A DNA stretch of 64,000 nt, taken from the NCBI RefSeq assembly GCF_018446385.1, contig NC_055996.1:50948365-51012364 (forward strand), written 5' to 3'. Position 1 is the stretch's first letter, and each line of letters begins with the position of its first letter. The notes below the pieces were generated by a model, which had not been told where the DNA came from, searched no databases, and saw nothing but the letters and a program-made list of their open reading frames with translations. Positions 44,678 to 56,552 of this stretch are shown here, in pieces. Origin of the DNA: Zingiber officinale (Eukaryota; Streptophyta; Magnoliopsida; Zingiberales; Zingiberaceae). The translations under genes were made by a program, and so were the position numbers.

Positions 44678-46840
44678 TATAGGGTCGAAAAGAATTTATA
44701 TATCTCCACAATGCTATGATATTGTCTACTTTGGGCCTAAGCCCTCATGGTTTTGCTCTTGGGCTCTACCCAAAAGGCCTAATGCCAATGGAGATATCTT
44801 TTCTCTTATAAACCCATGATCTTTCCTATACGTTTTCAATGTGGGACTATGTTTGTAACCTTGCAACTCCAACAATCCCTCCTCAAACAAAGGACCACAG
44901 GCTTCCCACGTCCGATCCTCGACTCACTAGGTCTTCCTGCCCTCGGTCCACCCGACCTACTAGGACTTCCTTGCCTAGTCGCAACTAGGACTTCCTACCT
45001 GGTGGCTGGTCCTCTTGATCCGAACATAGGAGCCCCCACTTTCTTTGTTCGAGGTTAATATTGTATGCACATGGCTCAATCAAACCATAGCTCCTGTGCA
45101 CAGTCGATGGTTAAACCTTCTGGCAGTCCGGGCTATGATACCACTTGTTGGATCGTGAAAGTCGATAGAGGGGGGGGTGAATATCGATTTTAAAATTTAA
45201 GCGAGTAAGCAGCGGAAAACATGAAAACAAAATAATGCTAACACAAGTAATTTTTTACTTGGTTCGGAACCTTGGTCGACTCCTACTCCAAGGCCCGCAC
45301 TCGTTGAGTACTTTCGTTGGACAATCCATTAGCAATTCGGAATATTACAAAAGTAGATTACAGAATTACTTTTAGAAAAAAGAAATACCGACAATAAAGA
45401 GTAAAAATAAAAACAACATTTTATCGGTCGCAGTGTCGCAGGAGCACAGCAGAGCAAGCAATGGAAGATCTTGGGTTGTCGGTTGTCTTTGCTCCAGCCT
45501 TCACCCTCCTTATATAGGAGGCTCCGGGCGCCCGGATCCCTTCCGGGTGCTTGAAATGTGATGTAGCCCAGCCAATCACAAAGCTCCACGTGTCGACGTG
45601 CGTTGGAGGATAAAACTTGCCTCCAGGCGCTCGGACCTCCGGGCACCCGGATCCCTTCCGGGAGCCCGGACCCTTGTTTTTCAGCAATCTCCTTCCTGCA
45701 AGAAGACGTTAGTCCAGAGGCAAATGTAAATTATATATCCTGCAAAATAAAGTGTTAGCACAGTTTATAATTAAATAGAATAGTAATTAGATTTCGTCTT
45801 ACTAAGATTGGAATCTAGTCAAGATCTCAACTTAGAGTTTTGAAATAGTTCTAAGTTAGATCGACACCTAAGTTCCCTTCTCGGGAGCGCATCCTCAGAA
45901 TCACTCCCCTCCAGTGACTTACCTCAACTTACTTGCTTGACGTCCTGTCAGCCCGTCAACCCGTTTGGACTTCGTGTCAGCTATCCGGTCAGCCCGTCGA
46001 CCTAACTGAACTTCGTGCCAGAAGTCAGGTCAGCCCTTCGACCCATCTGGACTTCGTGCCAGCTATCATGTCAGCCCGTCGACCTAGCTGGACTTTGTGC
46101 CAGATGTCAGGTCAGTCTGTTGACTCGTCTGAGCTTCTCCTTCACTCTGATACTAATTGTAGGATCGAAAAGAATTTAGATATCTCCACAATGGTATGAT
46201 ATTGTTCACTTTAGACCTAAGCCCTCATGAATTTGCTCTTGGGCTCTACCCAAAAGGTCTCATACCAATAGATATATCTTTTCTCTTATAAACCCATAAT
46301 CTTTTCCATGTGTTTTCAATGTGGGACTATGTTTCCAACCTTACAACCCCAACAATCCTTCCTTCAAACAAAGAACCATAGGCTTTCCATGTCCGATCCT
46401 CGACCCACCAGGTTTTCCTACCGCTCGGTCCACTCGACCTACTAGAAGTTCCTTGCCTAGTCGCAACTAGGACTTTCTGCCTGGTGTCTAATCCTCTTGA
46501 TCCGAACATAGGAGCCTCATTTTCTTTGTTCTAAGTCAATATTATACCCAAATGGCTCAATCAGATCATAGCTCTTGTGCACAATCAATAGTTAAATCTT
46601 TTGGCAGTTCAGGCTCTGATACCAATTGTAGGATCAAAAAAAAATTAGATATCTCCATAATGGTATGATATTGTCCACTTTGGGCCTAAGCCCTCATGGT
46701 TTTGCTCTTAGGCTTTACCCAAAAGGCCTCATGCCAATGGAGATATCTTTTCTCTTATAAAAGATATCCCATGATCTTTCCCATGATCTTTCCCATGTGT
46801 TTTCAATGTGGAACTATGTTTGCAACTTGCAACCTCAACA
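44678..46840 (-). mobile_element. TRIM array 1 (three LTRs, one joined to a foreign LTR)
   Basis: Terminal-repeat retrotransposon in miniature, read on the minus strand. LTRs of about 200 bp lie at 44678-44874, 46158-46354 and 46627-46840 (minus start TGTTGGGGTTGCAAG or close). They are separated by short internal regions with a TTGGTATCAGAGC-type primer-binding site and a G-rich polypurine tract. The whole array is flanked by a perfect 5-bp duplication CAAAC (44673-44677, 46841-46845). Between the first internal region and the second LTR lies about 1 kb of another LTR family. Confidence 0.85.
45146..46140 (-). repeat. foreign copia-type LTR segment within TRIM array 1
   Basis: On the minus strand it ends ...CGATCCAACA and is followed by the primer-binding-site-like AGTGGTATCATAGC, the normal order for an LTR end. 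The right part resembles the family-C fragments at 16904-19028. GC-rich palindromic stretches (GGGCGCCCGGATCCCTTCC near 45526 and a related one near 45640) and a TATATAGG motif lie inside. It is a partial LTR without coding sequence. Confidence 0.6.
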
Positions 46841-47689
46841 CAAACTTCATCTTGACAGCTATGTTCGGGTTACTGATAATGTTGCTCCATGGTCGCTTGA
46901 AAGCTGCTTGGTCGATTGTATACTCGGTCGCCTGGATCCTTCTAAATCCCTTCATTGAGAGTTGTCACCAGCTAGTCTACCTCCGAACTCCATCGAGTTG
47001 CTTGGAACAATTTAGCATGCTTTCCTATAGTTGTTATGCGTAATGAGTATAATATAGAATCTTAAGTTACTCATACTTGAGTAGATTAACCCGTCTAGTT
47101 CGATTTTGTCAAGCAATCAACCTTTAACTAATTCCACACATTTGAACTTATGCCAAGCAATTAGCTCCACTCACTTGGACTTGTTACCAAGCAATCAACC
47201 TCTAGCTGATTCCACACACTTGGACTCAAGTCACCTAAACTCCGCTATGAATTTTGTTTGCCAAACTTTAATCACTTAGATTTGATTCACTTAACTTTCA
47301 GCTAGAAATTTGTCTGCCAGGTTTTAACCACTTGGACTTGATTCACTCAACCTTAAACTAGGAATTTGTCTACCTAGTCTTAACTACTTGGACTTGATTC
47401 ACCTTGCTTCCACCAAGCAATTTGTCTACCAAGTCTTGATCATTTAGACTTGATTCTCCTATCTTTTAGCTAGGAATTTGTTTGTTTGACTCCAACTAAG
47501 ACTTAACTCATGCCTAGATTCACTAGAACTTGATCATTGCCTAGTTCATAACCAGGACTTTAATACTTGCCAAGTATTCTACACCTGCAAATTTGATATA
47601 ATTGGTTAGATCATAATTAACCTAACTTTAATGTTAGTCATATATCAAAACATTGGGTTACATGTTATGTACCCATCACCAACATAGAG

Positions 47690-49530
47690 TTTTATACTAA
47701 AAGAAAATTCCCTTTCCATTATTTCTATGTTATTTATATAGAATCATGCTCCTAAACCCTAATTGGTTAGTGGATTGATAATTCATTTATTCGACACATC
47801 ATTTTGTTTGATATTGGGTGATTTTGAGCTAATGACATTTGCTAATTGATATATTTTAGATTGTTTACAAATTGAGAATTGTTTTGAGCTAAATTGTATT
47901 TCTTCTCTTAATTCATGATATATTCCTCACAATTTGAATTTGGTCTTGTAGGACATTGAAATTGATACATGATTCAAGAACATGCTTGATTCATTTCAAC
48001 CAAGTAAAGAAGCCCAAACCCTACTTGGGTTCAATTCGATTCCAACCTATCTCAAGGAGTAAATCCATTGAGCTTAACCCAAATCTAATCTCCTACTAAA
48101 TGCCCTAAAAATCCCACTTGAACCCAACCCAAGTCTATTTTTTTGAACCTAGCCAATCCCAGGTATTTAACCCAGGTTTTGGCATGGTGAATAGTGGCCC
48201 GTGCTACTGTTCACTGTGCCGTCTTCTTCACGTGATCGTACAACCCCATCCCCTCTCCTAGATCTGTATCTCAGCACAACTTCATCGTCATTGAGGTCTT
48301 CAACCACTGGCATCCAGCTTCTAATCATTAGGAACCATCGACGAGAGGTTTCACGGTGGTAATTCCATTTCCTCGATTCTCTATTTTCATCATTGATTGG
48401 AGGCGTTCCTCCGATCTAGTGGTTCATCTTCACCTCAGCAACACGGGAGGCATTCCTCCAGTGTCACTGAGCTTTCTCCGATGACAATCTATCCTCCATA
48501 GTCTTCATCAAGGTTCAACAATTCTAATTTGCAGAATTCTAGTTTTTCATTCGTTGACAGTCCTAATTGATCTTCGCTCACTTGGGAGGTTTCTTAGGTG
48601 TTCTCAGCTGTTTAGGATTGAGCTTGTAGCTAAAGTTCTCTTCCACCAACACAGCATGAAGTAGTCATTGTGGTTCCTTGTGTGACAGCAAGGGGAAGAA
48701 GTGTTGGAGTGTGATTAGGGATTTGGGATGTTTTTGTTCCTTTAGTTTCTAAATTTGTGTTGATGAAATTCTATTCTTCAACTTTCATTTCTATAATTCC
48801 AATTTTGTTTTCAGTTTTTGTACACTTCATTATTGCACTTTCAATTCTTTTTCTTCCTTAAGTTTCTGAGTTACTGCAATTAAATTTTGCACTTTCAATT
48901 CATATAATTAATTCTTAGATCTTATTTCGGGTAACCTAGTTTCTTCAATTGAGGTTTCAAGTAATTTAGAAAATTGTTGTAAGTCTCATTAGTAGTTTTC
49001 GTAACATTACTTAGTGTGGGTTTGGTTTTGTCAAGTTGTAATGTGTGTCTCAAGCTCCCATTAGCTTCAATTATGTTAAGAAGTTGTTTACATTGGTGTC
49101 ATTGTTAAGTGGATTAGTGAATTGTTTAAGTAAGCTTCTATCTTATAGTTGGTAATTTAGTTTCAATTGAGTCTCAAGAAGTTGTTAATCTCACTTTAGC
49201 TTAGATTTCAACTCTATTTAGTGGATTAGTTCTCTTTTAGCTAGGATTTAATTACTATTTTAGATCAGATTTATTCACTTTCCATTTTCTTTATTTAGTT
49301 GCATTTCATTCCGTACTTTAGGATTTAAATTTGAAAACTTAACAACCCCCATTTGTAAGGAGAAAACTCCAAAAATAATTTTAAGTCTAAGACAAACATC
49401 CAATTGTTAGTTCCTCGAGAGATTTGACCTTGGGCTCTTTATTACAGCATCGTTGTATAGTTAAGGGGTTCATTGGATACAAATTGTTAATTTAGAGTCC
49501 ACTCGTGACATTGAATTTGGACTTATCAAA
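47690..49530 (+). repeat. probable 5' LTR of the Athila-like gypsy element
   Basis: A non-coding stretch that ends just before a degenerate primer-binding site of the Athila/Tat type. Without its partner LTR in the window the left border is a guess. No open frame of interest is present. Confidence 0.45.
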
Positions 49531-49533
49531 TTT

Positions 49534-49551
49534 TGTCGCTATTGCTGAGGA
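49534..49551 (+). other. degenerate primer-binding site (Athila/Tat type)
   Basis: TGTCGCTATTGCTGAGGA resembles the TGGCGCCGTTGCCGGGGA site of Athila/Tat gypsy elements with CpG-type decay. It directly precedes the remnant pol, so gag, protease and most of the 5' pol have been deleted. Confidence 0.6.
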
Positions 49552-50268
49552 CCTTTTAGCGATGCATGGTTAGTATTTTTGGTAATTTATTAGAGCATTG
49601 CATGGAGGTATTCATGGATGATTTTTCAATTTATGGCTCCTCTTTTGATGCATGTTTGGATAATTTGTAGCGAGTTTTGCGTAGATGTATTGAGATCGAT
49701 CTAGTTTTGAATTTCGAGAAATGCCATTTTATGGTTGAGAATGACAAAGTTTTGGATGATATCATCTCTAGGGAGGGTATTAAAGTAGATCCTACTAAAA
49801 TTTATGTTATATCTTCCCTATCTTACCCCGCATGTGTGTGGGAGATTCAAGCTTTTCTTGGTCATGTAGGTTTCTACAGACACTTTATTAGAGATTTCAG
49901 CAAAACCACCCTTCCACTGACCTATTTACTGTAGAAGGATGTGACATTTCATTTTGATCATAGGTGTAAGTATAGTGTCCAAAACCTCAATTGTTCAATT
50001 AAGAGGGTCCACATATTTAAGTAGGTTAGATTTAATTAAGAAGTTATTATGGAAGTCGGATTAATCAATTATATTAAGAAAATAATAGAATATAAATATG
50101 TATAAAAATTTATAAAGACTTAGTGTATAAATTTTATTAATGTAGAAAAAAAATATGAGAATTAATATATCAACCTATGTACCTAATGTGTGTGTGTATA
50201 TATATATCCTTCTTTTATTTAACCTTATCTTCAAAAGTCTCACCTTTGATATTGCCACCGACCCTAAT

Positions 50269-51410
50269 TGTAGGATCGAAAAGAATTTAGATATCTCCAT
50301 AATTGCATGATATTGTCCACTTTAGGCCTAAACCCTCATGGTTTTGCTCGTGGACTTTATCCAAAAGGCCTCATGCCAATGGAGATATATTTTCTCTTAT
50401 AAATCTATGATCTTTCCCATGTGTTTTCAATGTGGGACTATGTTTGCAACCTTTCAACCCCAACAATCCCCCCCTCAAACAAAGGACCATAAGCTTCCCA
50501 CGTCCGATCCTTGACCCACTAGGTCTTTCTTCCCCTCGGTCCACTCAACCTACTAGGACTTCCTTGCCTAGCCGCAACTAGGACTTCCTGTCTGGTGTCT
50601 GGTCCTCTTGATCCGAACATAGGAGCCCCCACTTTCTTTGTTCGAGGTCAATATTGTACTCACATGACTCAATCAGACCATAGCTCTTAGCTCTTGTGCA
50701 CAATCCGGTTAAACCTTTTGACAGTCTGAGCTCTGATACCAGTTGTATGATCGAAAAGAATTTAGATATCTCCACAATTATATGATATTTCCCACTTTGG
50801 GCCTAAGCCCTCATGGTTTTGCTCTTGGGCTCTACCCAAAAGACCTCATGCCAATGGAGATATCTTTTCTCTTATAAATCCATGATCTTTCCCATGTGTT
50901 TTCAATGTGGGACTATTTTTGCAACCTTTCAACCCCAACAATCCCCCCCTCAAACAAAGGACCACAAGCTTCCCACGTCCGATCCTCGACCCACTAGGTC
51001 TTTCTTCCCCTCGGTCCACTCAACCTACTAGGACTTCCTTGCCTAGCCGCAACTAGGATTTCCTGTCTGGTGTCTGGTCCTCTTGATCCGAACATAGGAG
51101 CCCCCACTTTCTTTGTTCGAGGTCAATATTGTACTCACATGACTCAATCAGACCATAGCTCTTGTGCACAATCGACGATTAAACCTTTTGATAGTCTGAG
51201 CTCTGATACCAGTTGTATGATCGAAAAGAATTTAGATATCTCCACAATTACATGATATTTCCTACTTTGGGCCTAAGCCCTCATGGTTTTTCTCTTGGAC
51301 TCTACCCAAAAGGCTTCATGCCAATAGAGATATCTTTTCTCTTATAAATCCTTGATCTTTCTCATGTGTTTCCAATGTGGGACTATATTTGCAACCTTGC
51401 AACCCCAATA
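50269..51410 (-). mobile_element. TRIM array 2 (LTR-internal-LTR-internal-LTR)
   Basis: Three LTRs of about 197 bp (50269-50464, 50744-50940, 51214-51410) separated by two near-identical internal regions of about 275 bp. On the minus strand each internal region starts with a TGGTATCAGAGC primer-binding site and ends in a TTTGAGGGGGGGAT polypurine tract. A perfect duplication CTAAT flanks the whole array (50264-50268, 51411-51415). There is no coding capacity. Confidence 0.92.
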
Positions 51411-51559
51411 CTAATAAGGTTTCCCCTCCCCCTTTGTTTTTCCACCGGTGTTAGAGCTTCAAGGGAAGACAAGGAGTTAGTAGCTAAGTACTTAAGGCAT
51501 GTTCTCAACTTTGTTAAAGATTTAATTAGTTTCTATGTCTTGTGGAATTCAGATTCTAT

Positions 51560-51830
51560 AGATTCCTATGTTCTTTTCGGTTCTAAGAAGTTGCTACCAT
51601 GGTTTAGGTTCCTTCCTCATCTCTACTTGGAAGTTAGAAAATTTTTTATGCTCCTATTGATTTTAGGACTTGTAAGCTTTGAATTTATTTTATGGATCTT
51701 TATGTTCTCTTGTATTTTTAAGAAGATGATACCATGTCTTAGGTTCTTTTCTCATCTCTACATGGAAGCTAGAGAATTATTTATGTTCCCATTGATTTTA
51801 GAACTAGTAAATTTTAGACACATAAGAGTA
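51560..51830. repeat. diverged direct repeat in the solo LTR
   Basis: AAGAAGTTGCTACCATGG...TTCCTCATCTCTACTTGGAAG returns about 140 bp later as AAGAAGATGATACCATG...TTCTCATCTCTACATGGAAG. An old local duplication. Confidence 0.6.
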
Positions 51831-53468
51831 GTTTTGAATTCTCTTTCTAAGAGTTATGTATTTGTATGTTGCACTACAATTTGGGTCATGCTTCTAATTA
51901 TTTTCCATTAGGAGAAGGAAACGTTTCTATGCTCAACTCAACTTATAAAACTAGTAAATTTTGGATCCATAAGAGTAGTTTTAAATTCTATTTTAGAGGT
52001 TTAATTATCATGAGTTACACTACAAGTTGCTTCATGTTTTACTATTTGTTTACCCTTAAAAGTTAGGGAACTTTGCATGTTCAATTTATAAAATAGAACT
52101 TCCAAGTTTCGGATTCCTTAAGGTTTTGTTTAAATTCTGTTTAGAGGATTAATTATCATGATGTTGGACTATAAGTGGCTTCATGTTTTACTACTTGTTT
52201 ACCCTTAGAAACTAGAAAACTATGCATGCTTAAATTATGTTGCAAGTTTCAAACATGATAAGAGTAGTTTATATATATATATATTTTAGAAGCCATATTT
52301 ATCACGATGTTGCTCTATGTTTTTTTTTTGTGTTTCTCTCATATTATGTTTTATTTTAGTTCCTCAAGTTTATGTATATATGCTACATCTAGGTTTCGGA
52401 CCCCTAGATTAGGTAAGTTCATGTTGCTTCTTGCTCCTCATCTTGCTAACTTAATGAGTCACATGTCAATTCTATGTGTTTCATATATTTTTATTCTAGT
52501 TATGTCTATGTTTCTTCTTGCTACCTATCAAGAAAACTCAGTGAGTCACATGTTATTTTTTATGCCTATGTGTCTTCTAATTTTTTTATCACAATAACAT
52601 AATGAGTTACATGTTAATCTTTATGTGATTCGGATTTGTTCTAGTTATGTCTATGTTTCACCTTAATTCTGAATGTGATAATAGTACAAGAGATATGTGT
52701 GATTTTTGAATTAAGTTATGTTTATGTATATATATCTTCTTAATTCGTATCATGGTATCATTATAATACATAGGTGTAATTTTGGCACAGGTTTAGAGTA
52801 TTGCTTATGTTCCTTCATGCTCTGTATCATGATGACATTGTATTTTAGAAGTTAAATTTTGTTTAGGGCTAACATGTTAAGAAAGTGTTTACGTTGATAA
52901 CCATGTAGTATAGGTTAGTTTTGGAGTTTTTGGGTTTAATATATCATGCACTCAATCATGTTTTGACAACTTAGTATGTTAGATTAGTTCATAATTTAGG
53001 GACATCTTTGTTATGGAAGTAATGATAATATGCATGCGTGTTTTTATGTTGTAATATGTTAAGCGTAAGTAAGTGTAGGTGTGGTTCTTGCTTCTAGGCT
53101 CTATTTTGTTTATAATGTTTTATGGAAATATGTGCATATGCGTTTCATGCTTAAATGTGTTAATAGTGCTCCATAAAAATATATGCATGTATAGGTTTGG
53201 CCTCATGGTGTTGAAGAGGGTTTTATAGAAGTAATGTGCATGCTACTTACTGTTTAGAATATATACCATGTGTGCTAGGAGCTCAAGAACCGTCACTGTT
53301 AAATTTAGAATTTATTATTATATAAGTAATGTTTTAGGATATTTTAGCATATGTGTATGTATAAGAATTAAATAGAAAATTTAATGTAAGTGGATGTTGG
53401 TTGTAAGTTTATGTTATGTATGAGTTAAGTTATGAACCGGGGACGTAAGCCTGGAAGCTTACCAAATT

Positions 53469-53798
53469 ATGTTCTGGGATGGTGGTATGATCAAGGGACT
53501 TACACCCGGTGAGCGTGCTAGAATAAATCAAGTTATGTTCTGGGATGGTGGTATGATCCGGGGACTTACGCTCGGTGAGCATGTTAAAATCAATCAAGTT
53601 ATGTTATGGGATGGTGGTATGATCCAGGGACTTACGCTCGGTGAGCGCGCTAGAATAAATCAAGTTATGTTCTGGGATGGTGGTATGATCCGGGGACTTA
53701 CGCCCGGTGAGCATGTTAAAATCAATCAAGTTATGTTATGGGATGGTGGTATGATCAAGGAACTTACGCCCGATGAGCATGCCAGAATAATGGGGACT
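53469..53798. repeat. 66-bp tandem repeat, five units, alternating A/B types
   Basis: Each unit begins ATGTT(C/A)TGGGATGGTGGTATGATC and is 66 bp. Units alternate between a GAGCGTGCTAGAATAAAT ending and a GAGCATGTTAAAATCAAT ending, giving a 132-bp higher-order repeat. All five stay open in one frame, but the setting (inside a solo LTR) makes a protein unlikely. Confidence 0.88.
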
Positions 53799-56552
53799 CT
53801 GGTCCAAATTTCGGATCCTTACCAGTAGGGGCTCTAGTCTAAAGTTCGGACCTCTACCAACCTAGCACTAGGGTAGTTGTTTGATTAACAACTTATGTTA
53901 CGGTATCACTAAGTGCAACTAAGACACCCAAATAATATGTCCAAGTTATGTCCAGGTCCATGATATGTTATGAATATGTTAGGTTCATGATATGTTATGC
54001 CCATGCTCATGTATGCCTATGTATATGCTCATGATTGAGTCTATTCTTATGTGTATGTTTATACTATGCAAGTATACTTGTGCCTATGCTTATGTACGTA
54101 CTCATGTCTACGTTTGTTATATGTTCTTATGCTTATGTCAACCCCAATGCTTGTGTTCCTGTCTAGGATATGCCAATGATCAAGTTCTAAGTTACCTAGC
54201 CTATGTTTCCCTTAATACACTAGGATATAGATACTAACTAGTGCATAACATAGTTTTGAATATGCTGAGCCTCTCGACTCATAGATTTAAACATTTCCTT
54301 TTTAGACAATAGGTCAAATGGGACAGGAGGCGTTGACTAGTGAGCCAACTCGGAATACCAGCAGTACAACCCGAAGACCTTCCAGTTTAGTTTCCGCATT
54401 TAGCTATGTTTTCCTGAATCATCTATGTAATTTCATTAAACTGAGAACCCACTATGGAAGTATGGGCGAGTGACGTCTGCAGTTTATGTAATAATAATAA
54501 TAATAAATTCTGGGGTGTTACAGCAAGGATGCTTTTGACTGACTAAAGGAAGCTCTAGTATCAGCACCTATCATTAGGCCCCTAGATTGGACTCTCCCAT
54601 TTGAGTTAGTATGTGATGCCTCAAATTGTGCGGTGGGAGCTATCCTAGCCCAGAGAGTTGATGGAGCACCACATGCTATCTGCTACTCTTCAAAGACTCT
54701 AGATGTTGCACAGGCAAACTACACCATAATAGAAAAAGAGCTTTTATCTATTGTGCTTGCTTTGGATAAATTTATATTATATTTATTGTGTTCTTATGTG
54801 GTTATTTTTTCTGATCATGCAGTGTTGAAATTCATCCTAAAGAAACTGGATGCTAAGCCTAGGTTGATAAGATGGATGCTTCTACTTCAAGAATTCAGCG
54901 TGGAGATATGCGATAGGAGCGGGAAGAAAAACCTAGTGGCAGATCACTTGAGTAGGATCGAGAGGGATTTAGATCATACGACTATTGTTGATATTTTTCC
55001 TGATTAGCAACTCCTTCAGATGCATGATGCGTCGCTATGGTATGCAAATCTGGTTAATTTTTTAGTTGCACATGTTTTTCCCACACAATTTACAAAAGCT
55101 CAAAAGAACAAATTAAAAAGTGATGCAAAATCTTATGTGTGGGATGATCCTTAATTTTGAAAATTTTGTAGTGATTAGATCATTAGGAGATGCATTCTTG
55201 ATTATGAGTTTCATTCTATACTTACTTTTTTGTCATTCATTAGCATGTGGTGGGCATTTCAGACCCCAAAGGACTGCTAGGAAGGTATTAGAGTATGGTT
55301 TATATTGGCCCACCTTGTTTCATGATGCATACATTTTTTATAAATCATGTGATAGGTGTCAGTGAAATGGAAACATAGGACTTAGGAATGAAATGCCTTG
55401 ATAGTTTATATTGTTTTGTGAGATTTTTGATGTATGGAGTATCAATTTTATGGGTCTATTTCCTGCTTCTTTCAGATTTTTATACATTTTACTAGCAGTT
55501 GATTATGTTTCCAAATGGAAGGAGGTCATTCCCACTAGGACTGATGACTCTTTAGTTGTTGTTAGTTTTATCAAGTTACATATATTTTACAGGTTTGGAG
55601 TACCCGAGGTGATCATCAGTGATCAAGAGTCTCACTTTTGTAACAGGCGTATGAAAGCTTTACTAAGCAAGTATGGGGTTGCGAATAAGATTGCTACTCC
55701 TTATCACCCATCACCCTCAGACAAATGGGCAAGATAAAGTGTCAAATAGAGAAGTCAAATCTATTCTTAAAAGGACATTGGGACATGATAGGAAAGATTG
55801 GAGTAGAAGGCTTGAAGAGGCATTATGGGGTTGCCACACTGCTTATAAGACCCCTATAGGAATGTCTCCATACAGGATCGTCTATGGAAAAGCTTATCAT
55901 CTACTAGTGGAGAATGAGCATAGGGCTTATTGGGCAGTAAAAGCATGTAACTTCGATGCTAGCATAGCTGGAGAGGAAAGGAAATTGCAACTTCAAGAAC
56001 TTGAAGAAATTAGGTTCGAGGCATATGAGAACTCATAGATCTACAAAGAAAACACCAAGAGCTTCCATGACAAGCATATTGTAGTAAAAGAATTCTAAAT
56101 TGGTGACAAAGTGCTTTTATATAGGTCTCATCTTAAACTGATAAAGGGTAAGTTAAGATCAAGATGGGAGGACCCTTTTTGTTTTACTAATATTTTTTCT
56201 TATAGAGTGATTGAGATACAGGAGTTGTCTACTGGTCAAATTTTCAAAGTGAATGGACACAGGATAAAGAAGTTTCATAAAGGAGTTAATGGACTAGTGG
56301 TGGAAGAAGTGGACAATAATGATGCTATCTACCCACTTTGAAGGGGAGTTTATTGTTGGTGCAAACTTAGGTCAAGGTTGACCTGGTTGATCTGACTCGA
56401 GTTGACCTGACTCGAGTTGTGTTTTGATGTTTGACGATGTTTGACGAGAAGAGAAGTTCTATTCTTGATGTTTGACAAGAATAGATGTTTGGGAGATTGT
56501 TGGTGCAACCGTAGGTCAAGGTTGACCTGGTTGACCTGATTCGGTGAAAAGT

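Larger units (their letters stand above)
44051..47684 (-). repeat. antisense LTR-like fragment hosting a TRIM array
   Basis: The right border reads, on the minus strand, TGTTGGTGATGGGTACATAAC, a copia-type LTR start. The left part near 44060 resembles the CTATTCACCCTCC end region of the same type of LTR. Sequence left and right of the TRIM array shares a GGTCGCTTG/GGTCGCCTGG wording, so the array split one element. No coding domain. Confidence 0.5.
49971..54522 (-). mobile_element. solo LTR of a Ty3/gypsy (chromovirus-like) element
   Basis: On the minus strand it begins TGTAACACCCCAGAAT, a typical start for plant chromovirus LTRs, and ends ...GGACACTATA. It is flanked by GTAAG and GCAAG, a 5-bp duplication with one change. 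Removing it rejoins the gypsy pol frame (HRCK followed by DAFD). Without the nested TRIM array it is about 3.4 kb. No internal region or second LTR is seen, so it is a solo LTR left by recombination. Confidence 0.72.
49560..56340 (+). pseudogene. Athila-like Ty3/gypsy pol, broken and split
   Basis: Reverse transcriptase remains at 49560-49970 (EVFMDDFSIYG with the catalytic MDD, then NFEKCHFMV and FLGHVGFYRHFI). The frame resumes after the solo LTR at 54528 with RNase H (VCDASNCAVGAILAQ...TIIEKELLSIVLALDKF...KNLVADHLSRIE) up to 55005. Integrase follows: zinc region HFRPQRTARKVL...YWPTLFHDAYIFYKSCDRCQ, then the catalytic core. There the first Asp of DDE is Asn (VWSINFMG) and SDQG is SDQE. A frameshift lies near 55700. 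Gag and protease are missing. It is not functional. Confidence 0.82.

Noticed and set aside
53469-53828. Possible 119-aa repeat protein with five WDGGMI units
   Set aside because: The 66-bp tandem repeat stays open because 66 is a multiple of three; it lies inside an antisense solo LTR.
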